64,000 bases of DNA from 2-01-FULL-41-14 sp046317875 (GCA_046317875.1 JBKCVN010000023.1:1-64000); one strand, 5' to 3'; counted from the stretch's first letter, positions 51,014-60,291 are shown. The notes: generated from the letters alone by a model not told the origin. Numbers and translations are program-made.

Positions 51014-52558
51014 ATGACATTAAATGCCTCTGAAATTTCTAGAATCCTAAAAGAAAAAATTAAGGGATTTGATACGCGTACCAACCTGAAAGAAGTGGGG
51101 AAAGTTCTTTCAGTAGGCGATAATATTGCCACTCTGTATGGGTTAACATCTGTAAAAGCAGGTGAACGACTAAAGTTTGAAGGCAATATCGAAGGCATGG
51201 CCCTTAACTTGGATGAAGATACGGTAGGTGCGGTTATTTTTGGGGAAACTCGGTCAATCCATGAGGGCAGTTTGGTAGAAGCCACCAAGTCTGTTATGAC
51301 CGTTCCTGTGGGGATGGGCCTCTTGGGGCGTGTGGTTGATCCTTTGGGCAATCCCATTGACGGAAAAGGTCCTTTGAAAAATGTTGAAATGATGCCTATT
51401 GAGCGGGAAGCCCCAAGTATCATTGAAAGAAAGTCAGTCCAAGAGCCCCTGCAAACGGGGATTAAAGCAATTGATAGCCTTGTGCCCATAGGCCGTGGTC
51501 AGCGGGAATTAATTATCGGTGACAGACAAACAGGCAAAACCGCCATAGCGATTGACGCCATATTAAATCAGAAACAATACAACAAAAGTCCCCATAAGAA
51601 AGACCATGTCTATTGTATTTATGTGGCGATCGGTCAAAAAAGATCTTCGGTGGCCCAACTTGTTAAAACTCTAGAAGAAAGTGGCGCTCTAGAATACTCG
51701 ATTATCGTTGCCGCCACAGCTTCAGATCCAGCTCCGCTTCAATTTCTAGCCCCGTATTCGGGGTGTACCATGGGAGAATATTTCCGTGACAATGGCATGC
51801 ACGCTTTAATTGTTTACGATGATCTGTCAAAACAAGCTGTGGCCTATCGGCAAATGTCTTTGTTGCTTCGCCGGCCGCCAGGACGGGAAGCATTCCCTGG
51901 GGATGTTTTCTTTTTGCATGCCCGTCTTCTTGAACGTGCAGCAAAACTAAGTGATGAAAAAGGAGGGGGATCCCTGACGGCCCTTCCGATTATTGAAACC
52001 CAGGCGGGGGATGTATCTGCCTATATTCCGACAAATGTCATCTCTATTACAGATGGTCAGATTTTCCTAGAAACTGATTTGTTCTTTAAAGGATTCCGAC
52101 CCGCTATTAACGTGGGGCTTTCTGTAAGCCGCGTAGGATCCGCGGCCCAGTCAAAGGCCATCAAAAAAGTTGCTGGCTCTTTGAAATTAGACCTAGCCCA
52201 ATATCGGGAAATGGCTTCTTTTTCTCAATTTGCCTCGGATCTAGACGAAAAAACCAGAAACCTTTTGTCCCGAGGGGATTTGTTGTCTCAGCTTTTAAAA
52301 CAACCTCAATATTCCCCACTTTCTTTGGCCCAACAAGTGATCAGTTTGTACGCTGGTATCAATGGTTTTTTAAAAGCCTTAAAGCCTTCCGAGGTTGTTC
52401 CATTCGAAGCTTATTTACATCAAATATGTCATAAAAAATATTCTTCTTTACTGCATAAGATTGATGAAGAAAAAGATCTTTCTCCTGCAACCATAAAAGA
52501 GCTGGAAGAAGCTTTAACAACCATACTCAAAGACTTCCAGAAGATTCAAAAGGCTTAG
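51014..52558 (+). CDS. atpA: ATP synthase F1 subunit alpha
   Basis: Non-catalytic nucleotide-binding subunit of F1. The 514 residues include the P-loop GDRQTGKTAIAIDAIL, SIIVAATASDPAPLQFLAPY, the DELSEED-equivalent region and the Arg-finger segment NVGLSVSRVGSAAQSKAIKK. Full length. Instead of atpG, atpD and atpC, the next genes are a tiny membrane ORF and a metal ABC transporter, so the F1 genes are split; the others must be elsewhere if the enzyme is functional. Confidence 0.97.
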   Translation: MTLNASEISRILKEKIKGFDTRTNLKEVGKVLSVGDNIATLYGLTSVKAGERLKFEGNIEGMALNLDEDTVGAVIFGETRSIHEGSLVEATKSVMTVPVGMGLLGRVVDPLGNPIDGKGPLKNVEMMPIEREAPSIIERKSVQEPLQTGIKAIDSLVPIGRGQRELIIGDRQTGKTAIAIDAILNQKQYNKSPHKKDHVYCIYVAIGQKRSSVAQLVKTLEESGALEYSIIVAATASDPAPLQFLAPYSGCTMGEYFRDNGMHALIVYDDLSKQAVAYRQMSLLLRRPPGREAFPGDVFFLHARLLERAAKLSDEKGGGSLTALPIIETQAGDVSAYIPTNVISITDGQIFLETDLFFKGFRPAINVGLSVSRVGSAAQSKAIKKVAGSLKLDLAQYREMASFSQFASDLDEKTRNLLSRGDLLSQLLKQPQYSPLSLAQQVISLYAGINGFLKALKPSEVVPFEAYLHQICHKKYSSLLHKIDEEKDLSPATIKELEEALTTILKDFQKIQKA

Positions 52559-52561
52559 AAG

Positions 52562-52657
52562 ATGTCCCCTTTCTTCTATAGTTTCTGGTACCGATTGCTT
52601 TTGATCTGCCCCTTTATTATTATTTTATGGATTTTAATTTTATGGGCAAATCAATGA
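52562..52657 (+). CDS. Small membrane protein coupled to the metal ABC transporter, 31 residues
   Basis: A short frame 3 bases after the atpA stop: SPFFYSFWYRLLLI at the start, then CPFIIILWILILW, nearly one hydrophobic helix with Arg on its N-terminal side. Its TGA overlaps the ATG of the ABC ATPase gene (ATGA at 52654-52657), which is typical of translational coupling. It may be a real accessory peptide of the transporter or a leader that couples the operon to atpA. No family recognised. Confidence 0.45.
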   Translation: MSPFFYSFWYRLLLICPFIIILWILILWANQ

Positions 52658-53373
52658 TTTTGCATCCCCACCAAAAAAAAATTGAAATCAAAAATCTTTT
52701 TGTCTCTTATGGTAAAACCCAAGCTCTAACCAATATTTCAGGAACGTTCCAACCCAACACCCTAACGGCTATTATTGGGCCCAACGGGGGGGGGAAAAGC
52801 ACGCTGATCAAAGCCATACAAAATCAAGTTAGAATTGAAGCCGGATCAATCAAACACAATTGCAAAAACAAGTGTGAATCCGGATATCTACCCCAACAAG
52901 CGGATTTGGATAAAACATTTCCCCTTACAGTTAGAGAGGTAGTGGGTATGGGTTTGTGGCCCAAACTTGGGTCTTTTACAAAATACACAACAGTGCATCA
53001 GGAACAAATCACCGAAGCCCTGACGCGTGTGGGGCTTTTAAAGTTTGAACATCGGCGCATCGATAGCCTTTCGGGTGGTCAGTTTCAAAGAATGCTTTTT
53101 GCCCGCATTTATGTGCAAGATGCGTCCTTAATTATTTTGGATGAGCCCTTTACCGCCATCGATGCCCAAACATGCACCCACCTTATCAACATAATTTTAG
53201 AATGGCACAAACAAGGTAAGACCATTCTGGTGGTGCTGCATAATTTAGATTTAGTGAAAAAATATTTTCCTGAAACGTTATTGCTGGGCCGCTCGTGCAT
53301 AGGATGGGGCCCCACCAAATCCGTCTTAACACAACAAAACCTTAACCACGCTTTTCAAAACTTATTAAATTAA
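52654..53373 (+). CDS. Metal ABC transporter ATPase (Mn/Fe/Zn type, ZnuC-like)
   Basis: ATPase of a divalent metal importer. The 239 residues have Walker A IIGPNGGGKSTLIKAIQ, Q-loop SGYLPQQADLDKTFPLTV, signature SLSGGQFQRMLFARIY, Walker B LIILDEPFTAIDAQT and switch His in ILVVLHNLD. ATG 52654 is chosen over two upstream in-frame codons because it overlaps the small ORF stop. The permease gene begins one base after its stop. The metal is discussed with the binding protein. Confidence 0.9.
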   Translation: MILHPHQKKIEIKNLFVSYGKTQALTNISGTFQPNTLTAIIGPNGGGKSTLIKAIQNQVRIEAGSIKHNCKNKCESGYLPQQADLDKTFPLTVREVVGMGLWPKLGSFTKYTTVHQEQITEALTRVGLLKFEHRRIDSLSGGQFQRMLFARIYVQDASLIILDEPFTAIDAQTCTHLINIILEWHKQGKTILVVLHNLDLVKKYFPETLLLGRSCIGWGPTKSVLTQQNLNHAFQNLLN

Positions 53374-53374
53374 A

Positions 53375-54226
53375 ATGATTGATTTTTTCACAGAACCTTT
53401 ACAATACGGCTTTTTTAAAAGGGCCTTGATCAGCTGTGTGTGCCTTGCCTTCGGGTCTGCCCCTGTGGGGGTGCTATTGGTTTTACGGCGTATGAGCCTT
53501 ATGGGGGATGCCCTGTCCCATGCTGTGCTGCCCGGAGCTGCTATTGGATATATTATTGCAGGGCTATCCTTACCCATCTTAGGCATTGGAGGATTTGTTG
53601 CAGGCCTTGTGGTGGCGTTGTTGGCAGGTCTTGTTTCCAGATACACGGATCTAAAAGAAGATGCCACCTTCGCAGGGTTCTTTCTAATTGCCTTGGCCCT
53701 GGGAGTATTACTGATTTCTTTAAAACATAATTCGGTTGATCTTATTCATATTTTATTTGGGTCCGCGCTGGCGGTGGATCCTTTATCTTTAACAATTATG
53801 GGATCCATTGCAACACTGACGTTAGTAATTTTAGCCTTAATTATTCGCCCTCTTTTAATCGAATGTTTTGATTCCTCATTTTTCAAGGCCAGCGGTGGGA
53901 AAGGCGCCCTATATCACGGGATTCTTCTCATGCTGGTGGTACTAAACTTGATTTCTGGATTCCAAGCCTTGGGTACACTTTTATCTCTCGGGATCATGAT
54001 GCTACCCGCCATTAGCTCGCGATTCTGGGGGCGCACACTTTGGAGTATGCTTATCATATCTGTGCTGTTTGCCTTTCTGTCTGGCTTTATTGGTTTGTGG
54101 CTTTCTTATTACCAGAATTGGCCATCGGGACCCGCTATTGTATTAATCAGTGGGTTCATATATATTCTGTCTCTGTTTGTGGGCCCACACGGCAGCATCA
54201 AAAATTATTTAAAGAATCGAAAATAA
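53375..54226 (+). CDS. Metal ABC transporter permease (ZnuB/MntB/SitC family)
   Basis: A 283-residue integral membrane protein with about eight helices. ABC-3 family marks are RMSLMGDALSHAVLPGAAIGY near the start, VSRYTDLKEDATFAGFFLIA, LHILFGSAL-type segment (IHILFGSALAVDP) and LLSLGIMMLPAISSRFW. It lies one base after the ATPase gene and one base before the binding-protein gene, giving a complete ATPase-permease-SBP import system. Confidence 0.92.
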   Translation: MIDFFTEPLQYGFFKRALISCVCLAFGSAPVGVLLVLRRMSLMGDALSHAVLPGAAIGYIIAGLSLPILGIGGFVAGLVVALLAGLVSRYTDLKEDATFAGFFLIALALGVLLISLKHNSVDLIHILFGSALAVDPLSLTIMGSIATLTLVILALIIRPLLIECFDSSFFKASGGKGALYHGILLMLVVLNLISGFQALGTLLSLGIMMLPAISSRFWGRTLWSMLIISVLFAFLSGFIGLWLSYYQNWPSGPAIVLISGFIYILSLFVGPHGSIKNYLKNRK

Positions 54227-54227
54227 A

Positions 54228-55118
54228 ATGAATATATTCTTATTAGGCTTATTGGGCTTGTTATGCTTACTATTCCCCCAATTGTACGCTAACGAAGCCA
54301 ATCAAAAAATAAAAATAGTGGCGACCTTCAGTATCCTTCAAGACTTTGCTAAACAAATCGGACAAGATCATGTGGAGGTCTCAACCTTGGTTCCACCCAA
54401 TGGAGACCCCCATGTATATGAACCTACACCCAGCGATGTTCGGAAACTTTCGGAGGCCAATTTAGTATTGGTGAATGGGTTAGGATTCGAAGGATGGATA
54501 AAACGTCTTGTCAAATCCTCTTCTTATAAGGGGAATATGGTCGTGTGCACTGACCATATTCACCCTCGCCTAGTATTTGAAGGAACGATTATCAAAGATC
54601 CCCATGCCTGGCACAGCATTCCAAATGCCAAAATTTATATTAGAAACATCACAGATGCCCTAAAAAAAATCGATCCAGCTTATGCCGAGTCATATGAAAA
54701 AAATGCAGCCTCTTATTTGCAAAAACTCACGGATTTGGATGAAAAAATGAGGCGCAATATCGACCAGATTCCCCCTGCCCAACGTAAAATTATTACGGCT
54801 CATGATGCTTTTGGGTACCTGGGGCACGCCTATGGTATTCAATTTTTATCACCCCAAGGAATTAGCACCGAATCAGAAGCCAAGATGCAAAGTGTAATTG
54901 CTTTGATTAAGCAAATAAAGAAAGAAAAAATAAAAACGATTTTTATTGAAAATATTTCAGACCCTAAAATGATCTATCAAATAAGCAGGGAAACGAATGC
55001 GAAAATTGGTGGCACGCTCTATTCCGATGCTTTGTCTGACCCAAAAGGGAATGCGGCCACATATATCGACATGATGACCTATAACCTGGAGCTTTTAATT
55101 AATGCAATGCGCGAATAA
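54228..55118 (+). CDS. Metal-binding periplasmic protein of cluster A-I, probably Mn/Fe type
   Basis: A 296-residue solute-binding protein with a signal peptide (MNIFLLGLLGLLCLLFPQLYA). Metal ligands by family pattern: H62 in GDPHVYEPTP, H126 in DPHAWHS, E215 in GISTESEAKM and D267 in LYSDALSDP. In zinc-specific ZnuA the third ligand is His and a His-rich loop is present; here Glu is found and the loop is missing, as in Mn/Fe binders of the PsaA/MntC/SitA type. So manganese or iron uptake is more likely than zinc (inference). It overlaps the next, broken gene by 17 bases. Confidence 0.85.
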   Translation: MNIFLLGLLGLLCLLFPQLYANEANQKIKIVATFSILQDFAKQIGQDHVEVSTLVPPNGDPHVYEPTPSDVRKLSEANLVLVNGLGFEGWIKRLVKSSSYKGNMVVCTDHIHPRLVFEGTIIKDPHAWHSIPNAKIYIRNITDALKKIDPAYAESYEKNAASYLQKLTDLDEKMRRNIDQIPPAQRKIITAHDAFGYLGHAYGIQFLSPQGISTESEAKMQSVIALIKQIKKEKIKTIFIENISDPKMIYQISRETNAKIGGTLYSDALSDPKGNAATYIDMMTYNLELLINAMRE

Positions 55119-55518
55119 GGCTGAAACCAAAGAGCGCATAATTGAAAATTCAAATCAGTTCGTACAGCAGTGGCTTGATCTCTTGGCGAAAAAAGATTTG
55201 GAAGGCATTCTAGACTTGTACTGTCCAGAAGCAGCCCTTATGCCAACCCTTAGAAATAAAATTCATAAGACTCGTGCAGACCGCAAAGAATATTTTCAGT
55301 TTTTTCTTAGTTTCCCAAATCTACACGGAAACATTATCAGCCAATACTGTCGTGTTTATGGAAATATTATGATCAATACAGGGCTTTATAAGTTTGTTTT
55401 TCTTTAAAATGGTCAAGAAGCGGAAATATTTGCCCGCTTTAGTTTATCCCATAAAAAGGAAAATAATCGTTGGCTTATTGTGGACCACCATTCTTCTGTG
55501 TTTCCAGAAAAAGTTTAA
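55102..55518 (+). pseudogene. DUF4440/SnoaL-like (SgcJ-type) protein interrupted by an in-frame stop
   Basis: The frame starts at ATG 55102 and reads QFVQQWLDLLAKKDLEGILD, CPEAALMPTL and FFLSFPNLHGNIISQY, the NTF2-like CaMKII-association/DUF4440 fold. It reaches TAA at 55405, but the same frame continues NGQEAEIFARFSLSHKKENN and RWLIVDHHSSVFPEKV to a stop at 55516. The continuation is the family's normal C-terminal end (ARFSF...WLIVDHHSS.P), so a single nonsense codon, perhaps from AAA, has split the gene. Either a recent pseudogene or a sequencing error. Confidence 0.75.
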
Positions 55519-55726
55519 CTGCATCAAATTTAGGATCCATATCAGGTAAACAAATGAGCTATAATGAAAGAGGGAACCAGATCAAACGTAAGAGCAAAAA
55601 ATTATGATAAACCCTGCCCCTCATCCAGTGGCTGCAGTAGAAATTATCGGTCTACACGCATGTGGTTATTAGCCTTTGAAGATTAAGGCAACTGATTTCT
55701 AGATTGTAGAGCCCCAAAATTAATAT

Positions 55727-57145
55727 TTATGATCTATCCGATAACTTTTTTGATGGTTTAAGCAAGGTCTGAGGACCCATCTTTTTACCAGGAATCTTTT
55801 TTTCTTTCTCCTTTAATTGGATATAGGATGGCAAAATAGTCCGAAGATGCTTCAATTCTCGATCATTTTCGATCATATCCTGAGCTATTGCTTCCAAGGC
55901 ATCTAGAGCTTTTTTAGATCCATCATCCATGCGAATATCCTTAATCTGAGGTTCAGCTTGAATACGGATATAAACAGATCCTTCTCTTCCTAACAATTCT
56001 CGTGTGGTATTTTCAGCATTTTCTGCCGGTACATCCATTAAATTTCCTACTAATGTCTCCAAATTCGCTCCTTTTTTATTAAGAGAAAGGGATCCACCTC
56101 CCAAAGGACCCCTGGTGCGGAAATCTGTTTTTGATTGGGAAACTCGTGTACTAAATGACACCAATAATATTTGGGCATTAGGATACAGCTCCCTTGCCAT
56201 TAGAATGCCCAACATGGACGGGTTATTAATTCCTACCCCTCCATCCGCTAAGGTCAATACCTCCCCATCCCTTAATCTAATCTTAAAGGGTTTGAAGAAA
56301 GTAGGGGCTGCACTGGTGGCACGCGCCGCTTCCCACACAAAGAAGTTCTCTTGTTTACCTTTAACTGCTTTTATAGAATTAAAAATAAAGGGCTTTTGAT
56401 TCTCAATATCCACACTCGTCACCGCGACAGGGTTCAAAAGCTGTTTTAAAGTTACATTCTTAAAATACCGTTTCAATATTTGCTCATAAGGCTTAGCAGA
56501 ATATCGAGAGGTTAGGACACCTCCCATTCCCCGCATTTTTCTGAAATAATTGGAGTGAGAAAAAATTGTTCCAGCCAAATTCCGATACATTGCTACCAAG
56601 TCTGTGGCGTTATAAGCCGGTTCCCCAGTTTCTGTAGGTGTATTCAAAAACAACGAAATTAACCCTCCCGTTGATGTTCCTACATATATATCAAATATGT
56701 CCGATATTCTTTTTCCCGTTTTCTGCTCTAGGTGCTCCAAGATTTTAGCAGCAATTAATCCTTTGACACCCCCCCCATCTACAGACAAAACTAAAACATA
56801 ATCACGTTTTGCACGTTCTGCTTGACTGGGCCACTTAGAAAAAGGAGCTTTTGAAATGCACCCTAGACAATCTCTAAAAACCCCTGAAGGATGATCAAAG
56901 TAAGCTCGATATGGACCTTCTATTTCCTCAATCCACTTTTTTTTGTTCGCCTCATTCTTATAAGCTTTCTTAATAGCAGCGGCATTACATTTGGGATGCT
57001 TTTCCAAAACTCCTTTGTTGCTATTTTTCAAATACCGTAAATACTTATCTAAGTTTGAACATTCAAATGCAGTATATTTAGCATGGGCATTTATTAAAAT
57101 TAAAGATATGAAAAGAACGAATTTTAAAACCTTCACCTGATTCAC
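55727..57145 (-). CDS. Exported patatin-like phospholipase
   Basis: A 472-residue lipase-type protein with a signal peptide (VLKFVLFISLILINAHA). The patatin domain (115-370) shows the oxyanion loop DGGGVKGLIAAKILEHL, the nucleophile elbow GTSTGG with S158, and the Asp of ADGGVGINNPS (D301), so the catalytic dyad is complete. An extra N-terminal ~90-residue Cys-containing region and a basic C-terminal tail frame it. Patatins of intracellular bacteria act as phospholipase A2 on host membranes (ExoU, rickettsial Pat). An effector role is inferred. Divergent from the lipoprotein gene, with ~100 A/T-rich bases between. Confidence 0.85.
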   Translation of the reverse strand: MNQVKVLKFVLFISLILINAHAKYTAFECSNLDKYLRYLKNSNKGVLEKHPKCNAAAIKKAYKNEANKKKWIEEIEGPYRAYFDHPSGVFRDCLGCISKAPFSKWPSQAERAKRDYVLVLSVDGGGVKGLIAAKILEHLEQKTGKRISDIFDIYVGTSTGGLISLFLNTPTETGEPAYNATDLVAMYRNLAGTIFSHSNYFRKMRGMGGVLTSRYSAKPYEQILKRYFKNVTLKQLLNPVAVTSVDIENQKPFIFNSIKAVKGKQENFFVWEAARATSAAPTFFKPFKIRLRDGEVLTLADGGVGINNPSMLGILMARELYPNAQILLVSFSTRVSQSKTDFRTRGPLGGGSLSLNKKGANLETLVGNLMDVPAENAENTTRELLGREGSVYIRIQAEPQIKDIRMDDGSKKALDALEAIAQDMIENDRELKHLRTILPSYIQLKEKEKKIPGKKMGPQTLLKPSKKLSDRS

Positions 57146-57246
57146 CTTTTATAATTGTTTATTTTTAACTTTCACATATATAGAAAAGATTGACTATATA
57201 TAAAAATATGCGATTATTAATTTTTAAAACTAAACGATGGAAAAAA

Positions 57247-57795
57247 ATGAACAAATTAATTGCTGCAAGTTTTGCCACCCTACTTTTGTTAACCAATTGT
57301 GCTAAAAATATTTCATCCAGCGAATATGCAGAAGCTGATGTAGGATCGGTTAAACACACATATAAAGGGGTGATCATTTCAGCTCGGCCCGTAAAAGTAC
57401 AAGCAGGTGATAGCTTGGAAGACAACAAAACAGGGCTTGTCGGCGGCGGTCTTGCTGGCGGGTTATTAGGGTCACAAATAGGTCAAGGACGCGGACAAGT
57501 TGTTGGCTTAGTGTTGGGGGCCGCAGCAGGTGCTGTTGGTGGATCCTTATTAGAAAAAGGTCTAAAATCACAAGAGGGAATTGAATATTCTGTTGAATTA
57601 AACGATGGCCGTATTTTAACCCTGGTTCAAGGCAAAGACAATCCTCTTTCCATTGGTCAACGTGTCTTGGTGATGGTGGGTTCAAAAGGGCGTTCTCGGA
57701 TTATTCCAGATCTTTCTCCAGCAACAAAAAAATCCAGTAAACCTGTGAAATCAAACGCTGGACGCAAGCGCACAGTTGTTGTGATTGAAGAATAA
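57247..57795 (+). CDS. Glycine-zipper outer-membrane lipoprotein
   Basis: A 182-residue lipoprotein (lipobox LLTNC, Cys at 18). The centre is a glycine zipper, GLVGGGLAGGLLGSQIGQGR then VVGLVLGAAAGAVGGSLLEK, followed by a small domain (GIEYSVELNDGRILTLVQGK, IGQRVLVMVG) and a basic tail. This is the SlyB/17-kDa antigen layout of outer-membrane lipoproteins. ATG 57247 is chosen over an upstream ATG because it starts the lipoprotein signal. Likely processed by Lgt, LspA and the Lnt encoded at 37388. Confidence 0.85.
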   Translation: MNKLIAASFATLLLLTNCAKNISSSEYAEADVGSVKHTYKGVIISARPVKVQAGDSLEDNKTGLVGGGLAGGLLGSQIGQGRGQVVGLVLGAAAGAVGGSLLEKGLKSQEGIEYSVELNDGRILTLVQGKDNPLSIGQRVLVMVGSKGRSRIIPDLSPATKKSSKPVKSNAGRKRTVVVIEE

Positions 57796-57841
57796 AAAAC
57801 TGTTATATATTTAGCTTTCTTCTAATTTAAGCGATTTTTGC

Positions 57842-59047
57842 GTGAAAAGATTTTTTTCAAAACTTCCCACTAGCATTTGGATATTGGGATTAACAGGCTT
57901 TTTAATTAACCTGTCCACCATTATGGTGTTCAGTCAGATGCCCATCTTTATGAAAACAGAATTGGGTGCCTCGGAACATACCATTGGTGTAATTGATGGC
58001 ATAATGGAGTTTGTATCCCATGCTATGCGCATTCTGGCCGGATCTTTTAGCGACTTTATTCAAAATAGAAAAATTGTTCTAGGGTTTGGGTATGGTCTAT
58101 CAACCTTAGTGAAGCCTCTTTTTGCTCTTTCTTCTTCTATTGGGTTTGTTATCCTGATCCGTTCTATGGATCGCCTAACTAATGGCCTACAGGCCGCCCC
58201 CCGGGATGCACTGATTGGTGACCTGGTTCCTAAAGATAAACGAGGAAGCTCATATGGGTTATCCAAATCTCTAAAAACTGCAGGTTCGGTTTTAGGGGCA
58301 GCCTTGGTGGTATGGATTATGACGATCACCAATAACGACTTCCGATTATTGTTTTTATGTGCTTTCGTACCCGCCTTGATTGCTTTAATTTTGTTTATTG
58401 TGGGCGTTAAAGAGCCGAAGGCTTCTCCCATATTGAATGGAGCCCCAGCTTCTTCTAGGAGAAAATTTAACTGGAAATCTTTTCTACAACTTAAGCAGGG
58501 CTATTGGCGTATTATCGGAATGTTATTTATTTATGAAATGGCCCATTTTGGTGAATCTTACCTAACCTTCCGTGCTGCAGAAATAGGGGTCAGCATCACC
58601 TATATATCTCTGGTCATGCTTTTGTTTAACATGGGTCAATTCTTAAGTGCCTTTCCCATAGGCACACTATCCGATCGATTCCAAAGGCAAAATATTTTGC
58701 TGATTGGTTTTGCCTTTATGCTTATCGCAAATGCATGCCTTATTTATGGAACCTCTGCTTTATTTGTGTATATGGGGGTTTTCTTTTGGGGAGCTCAAAT
58801 GGGCACCACTCAAAGTGTTTTTGTATCCATGATTTCCGATGAAACTCCCAAAGAAATTAGGGGCACCGCTTTTGGGGTTTTCTATATTGTGATGGGAATC
58901 GATATCCTAATTGCCAGCAAACTGGCTGGATTAATCTGGGAAAATTATGGATCAATTTATGCTTTTAAATACAGTGCCTCTATCGCATTGTTCAGTATCT
59001 TTGCCTTGTTCTTTTTGCTTCCCAGATCCCATAATAAAAAAGCTTAA
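57842..59047 (+). CDS. MFS transporter
   Basis: A 401-residue inner-membrane protein with 12 predicted helices. The MFS loop 2-3 motif is recognisable as GSFSDFIQNRKIVLGFGYGL, and the second-half copy is GTLSDRFQRQNILLIGFAF. RSMDRLTNGLQAAPRDALIGD is characteristic of a subfamily of uncharacterised bacterial MFS carriers. The substrate is unknown. GTG 57842 is the start. Its last four bases overlap the end of the convergent symporter gene. Confidence 0.85.
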   Translation: MKRFFSKLPTSIWILGLTGFLINLSTIMVFSQMPIFMKTELGASEHTIGVIDGIMEFVSHAMRILAGSFSDFIQNRKIVLGFGYGLSTLVKPLFALSSSIGFVILIRSMDRLTNGLQAAPRDALIGDLVPKDKRGSSYGLSKSLKTAGSVLGAALVVWIMTITNNDFRLLFLCAFVPALIALILFIVGVKEPKASPILNGAPASSRRKFNWKSFLQLKQGYWRIIGMLFIYEMAHFGESYLTFRAAEIGVSITYISLVMLLFNMGQFLSAFPIGTLSDRFQRQNILLIGFAFMLIANACLIYGTSALFVYMGVFFWGAQMGTTQSVFVSMISDETPKEIRGTAFGVFYIVMGIDILIASKLAGLIWENYGSIYAFKYSASIALFSIFALFFLLPRSHNKKA

Positions 59048-60291
59048 GTTATTTTCTTTAGTCTTGGTAAAAAGAAAGACAAAAGCATAATATTGGTTTG
59101 AATCGTAATAATGGCCAAAAATGGGCTCACCAAAAAATCTAGCCCCGATAAAATAAAGACCACTTGCTCGGACGGAACGCTTAATGGATCAAGAATAGAT
59201 ACCAATAATAGACCCGTGATCCCTTCAGTGGTGCCTGCTGAAGCAATGCCCCCGATGATGGAAAAAGATAAAATAAATAAAATTTGTTCGGGACTAAAAG
59301 GATGGCCGTATAACTGACCAATAAAGAAACACGACAAACAAAAATATAAGATATTCCCAAATTTATTTAAAAACATGGAAATAGGGGCGATTATTTTCAT
59401 AAATTGCTTATCTGTATGGCCAAATTTTTTGAAAAAATCTAATGCGGGAAAAGCAGCTGCCAATACAGATCCGCTAAACGCTATTAGAATAGATGTCTCG
59501 AGTTGTTTAAAAACTTCCCATAACGGAGCTTTCAGCACATACCGTAAAATCATCAAATTCCCTATAAAAACAATGGATAGTAATAAAAACAATATTTTTA
59601 AAAAGGGAACCATATCTAAAAAGACTTGTACCCCTACTTTGGAAATAGCCAAGGCTGTAGAGGTGAAAACAAGTAAGGGTAAAAATTTCAAAACATATTC
59701 AAATATTCTCAAAAATGATTGTCGAGTCACCTGAAAAAAATCATGCAGTACATTGGCCTGGGGAACAGTGGAAAGAGCCAGGGCAAAAACAATTGTAAAG
59801 AAAATAATTTGCAGTGTTTTATTGTGACTAAAAGCACCAAAAATATTCTTCGGCACGGATTGAGCAAAAATATCAAAAAAATTCTGTTGGCTTTCTTGGG
59901 CAATCGGTTCAGCAATCCCCCGCTCCACAATAGATGCTTCCATAATTTTTTCTGTAAGGTCCGAATGACCCGTAAAGTGGGTATGGGTTCCTGGATCAAA
60001 AATAACCGCCATCACTGCTGCAAATACAGATAAAATTATGGAGACCAGCAAGCTTATAAAAATAAATTTTTTGATATTAGACGATTCCGCAGACTTTAAA
60101 AAAGATACGACCTCCACAATCAATGAACTGACAACAATGGGAATAACACACATGCGCAATAGGTTTGCTAAAGTTTCATTGATCCCACCAATACTGGCAC
60201 TCGCCGAGGGAAACGACAATCCCACAAGTACCCCAAATATAACGGCCAGCCCTATATATAAGGGACCCCTAAAGCCCATGTTTAAATTCAT
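59044..60291 (-). CDS. Dicarboxylate/amino acid:cation symporter (DAACS family)
   Basis: A 415-residue GltP/DctA-type secondary transporter. Family marks: LLRMCVIPIVVSSLIVEVVS near helix 2, the VPKNIFGAFSHNKTLQIIFF segment, and the hairpin/substrate region ending ISIIGGIASAGTTEGITGLL-like (SIIGGIASAGTTEG) and LVSILDPLSVPSEQVVFIL. Likely imports glutamate, aspartate or C4-dicarboxylates with Na+ or H+. It overlaps the upstream binding-protein gene by 23 bases, which suggests the two work together. Confidence 0.88.
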   Translation of the reverse strand: MNLNMGFRGPLYIGLAVIFGVLVGLSFPSASASIGGINETLANLLRMCVIPIVVSSLIVEVVSFLKSAESSNIKKFIFISLLVSIILSVFAAVMAVIFDPGTHTHFTGHSDLTEKIMEASIVERGIAEPIAQESQQNFFDIFAQSVPKNIFGAFSHNKTLQIIFFTIVFALALSTVPQANVLHDFFQVTRQSFLRIFEYVLKFLPLLVFTSTALAISKVGVQVFLDMVPFLKILFLLLSIVFIGNLMILRYVLKAPLWEVFKQLETSILIAFSGSVLAAAFPALDFFKKFGHTDKQFMKIIAPISMFLNKFGNILYFCLSCFFIGQLYGHPFSPEQILFILSFSIIGGIASAGTTEGITGLLLVSILDPLSVPSEQVVFILSGLDFLVSPFLAIITIQTNIMLLSFFLPRLKKIT

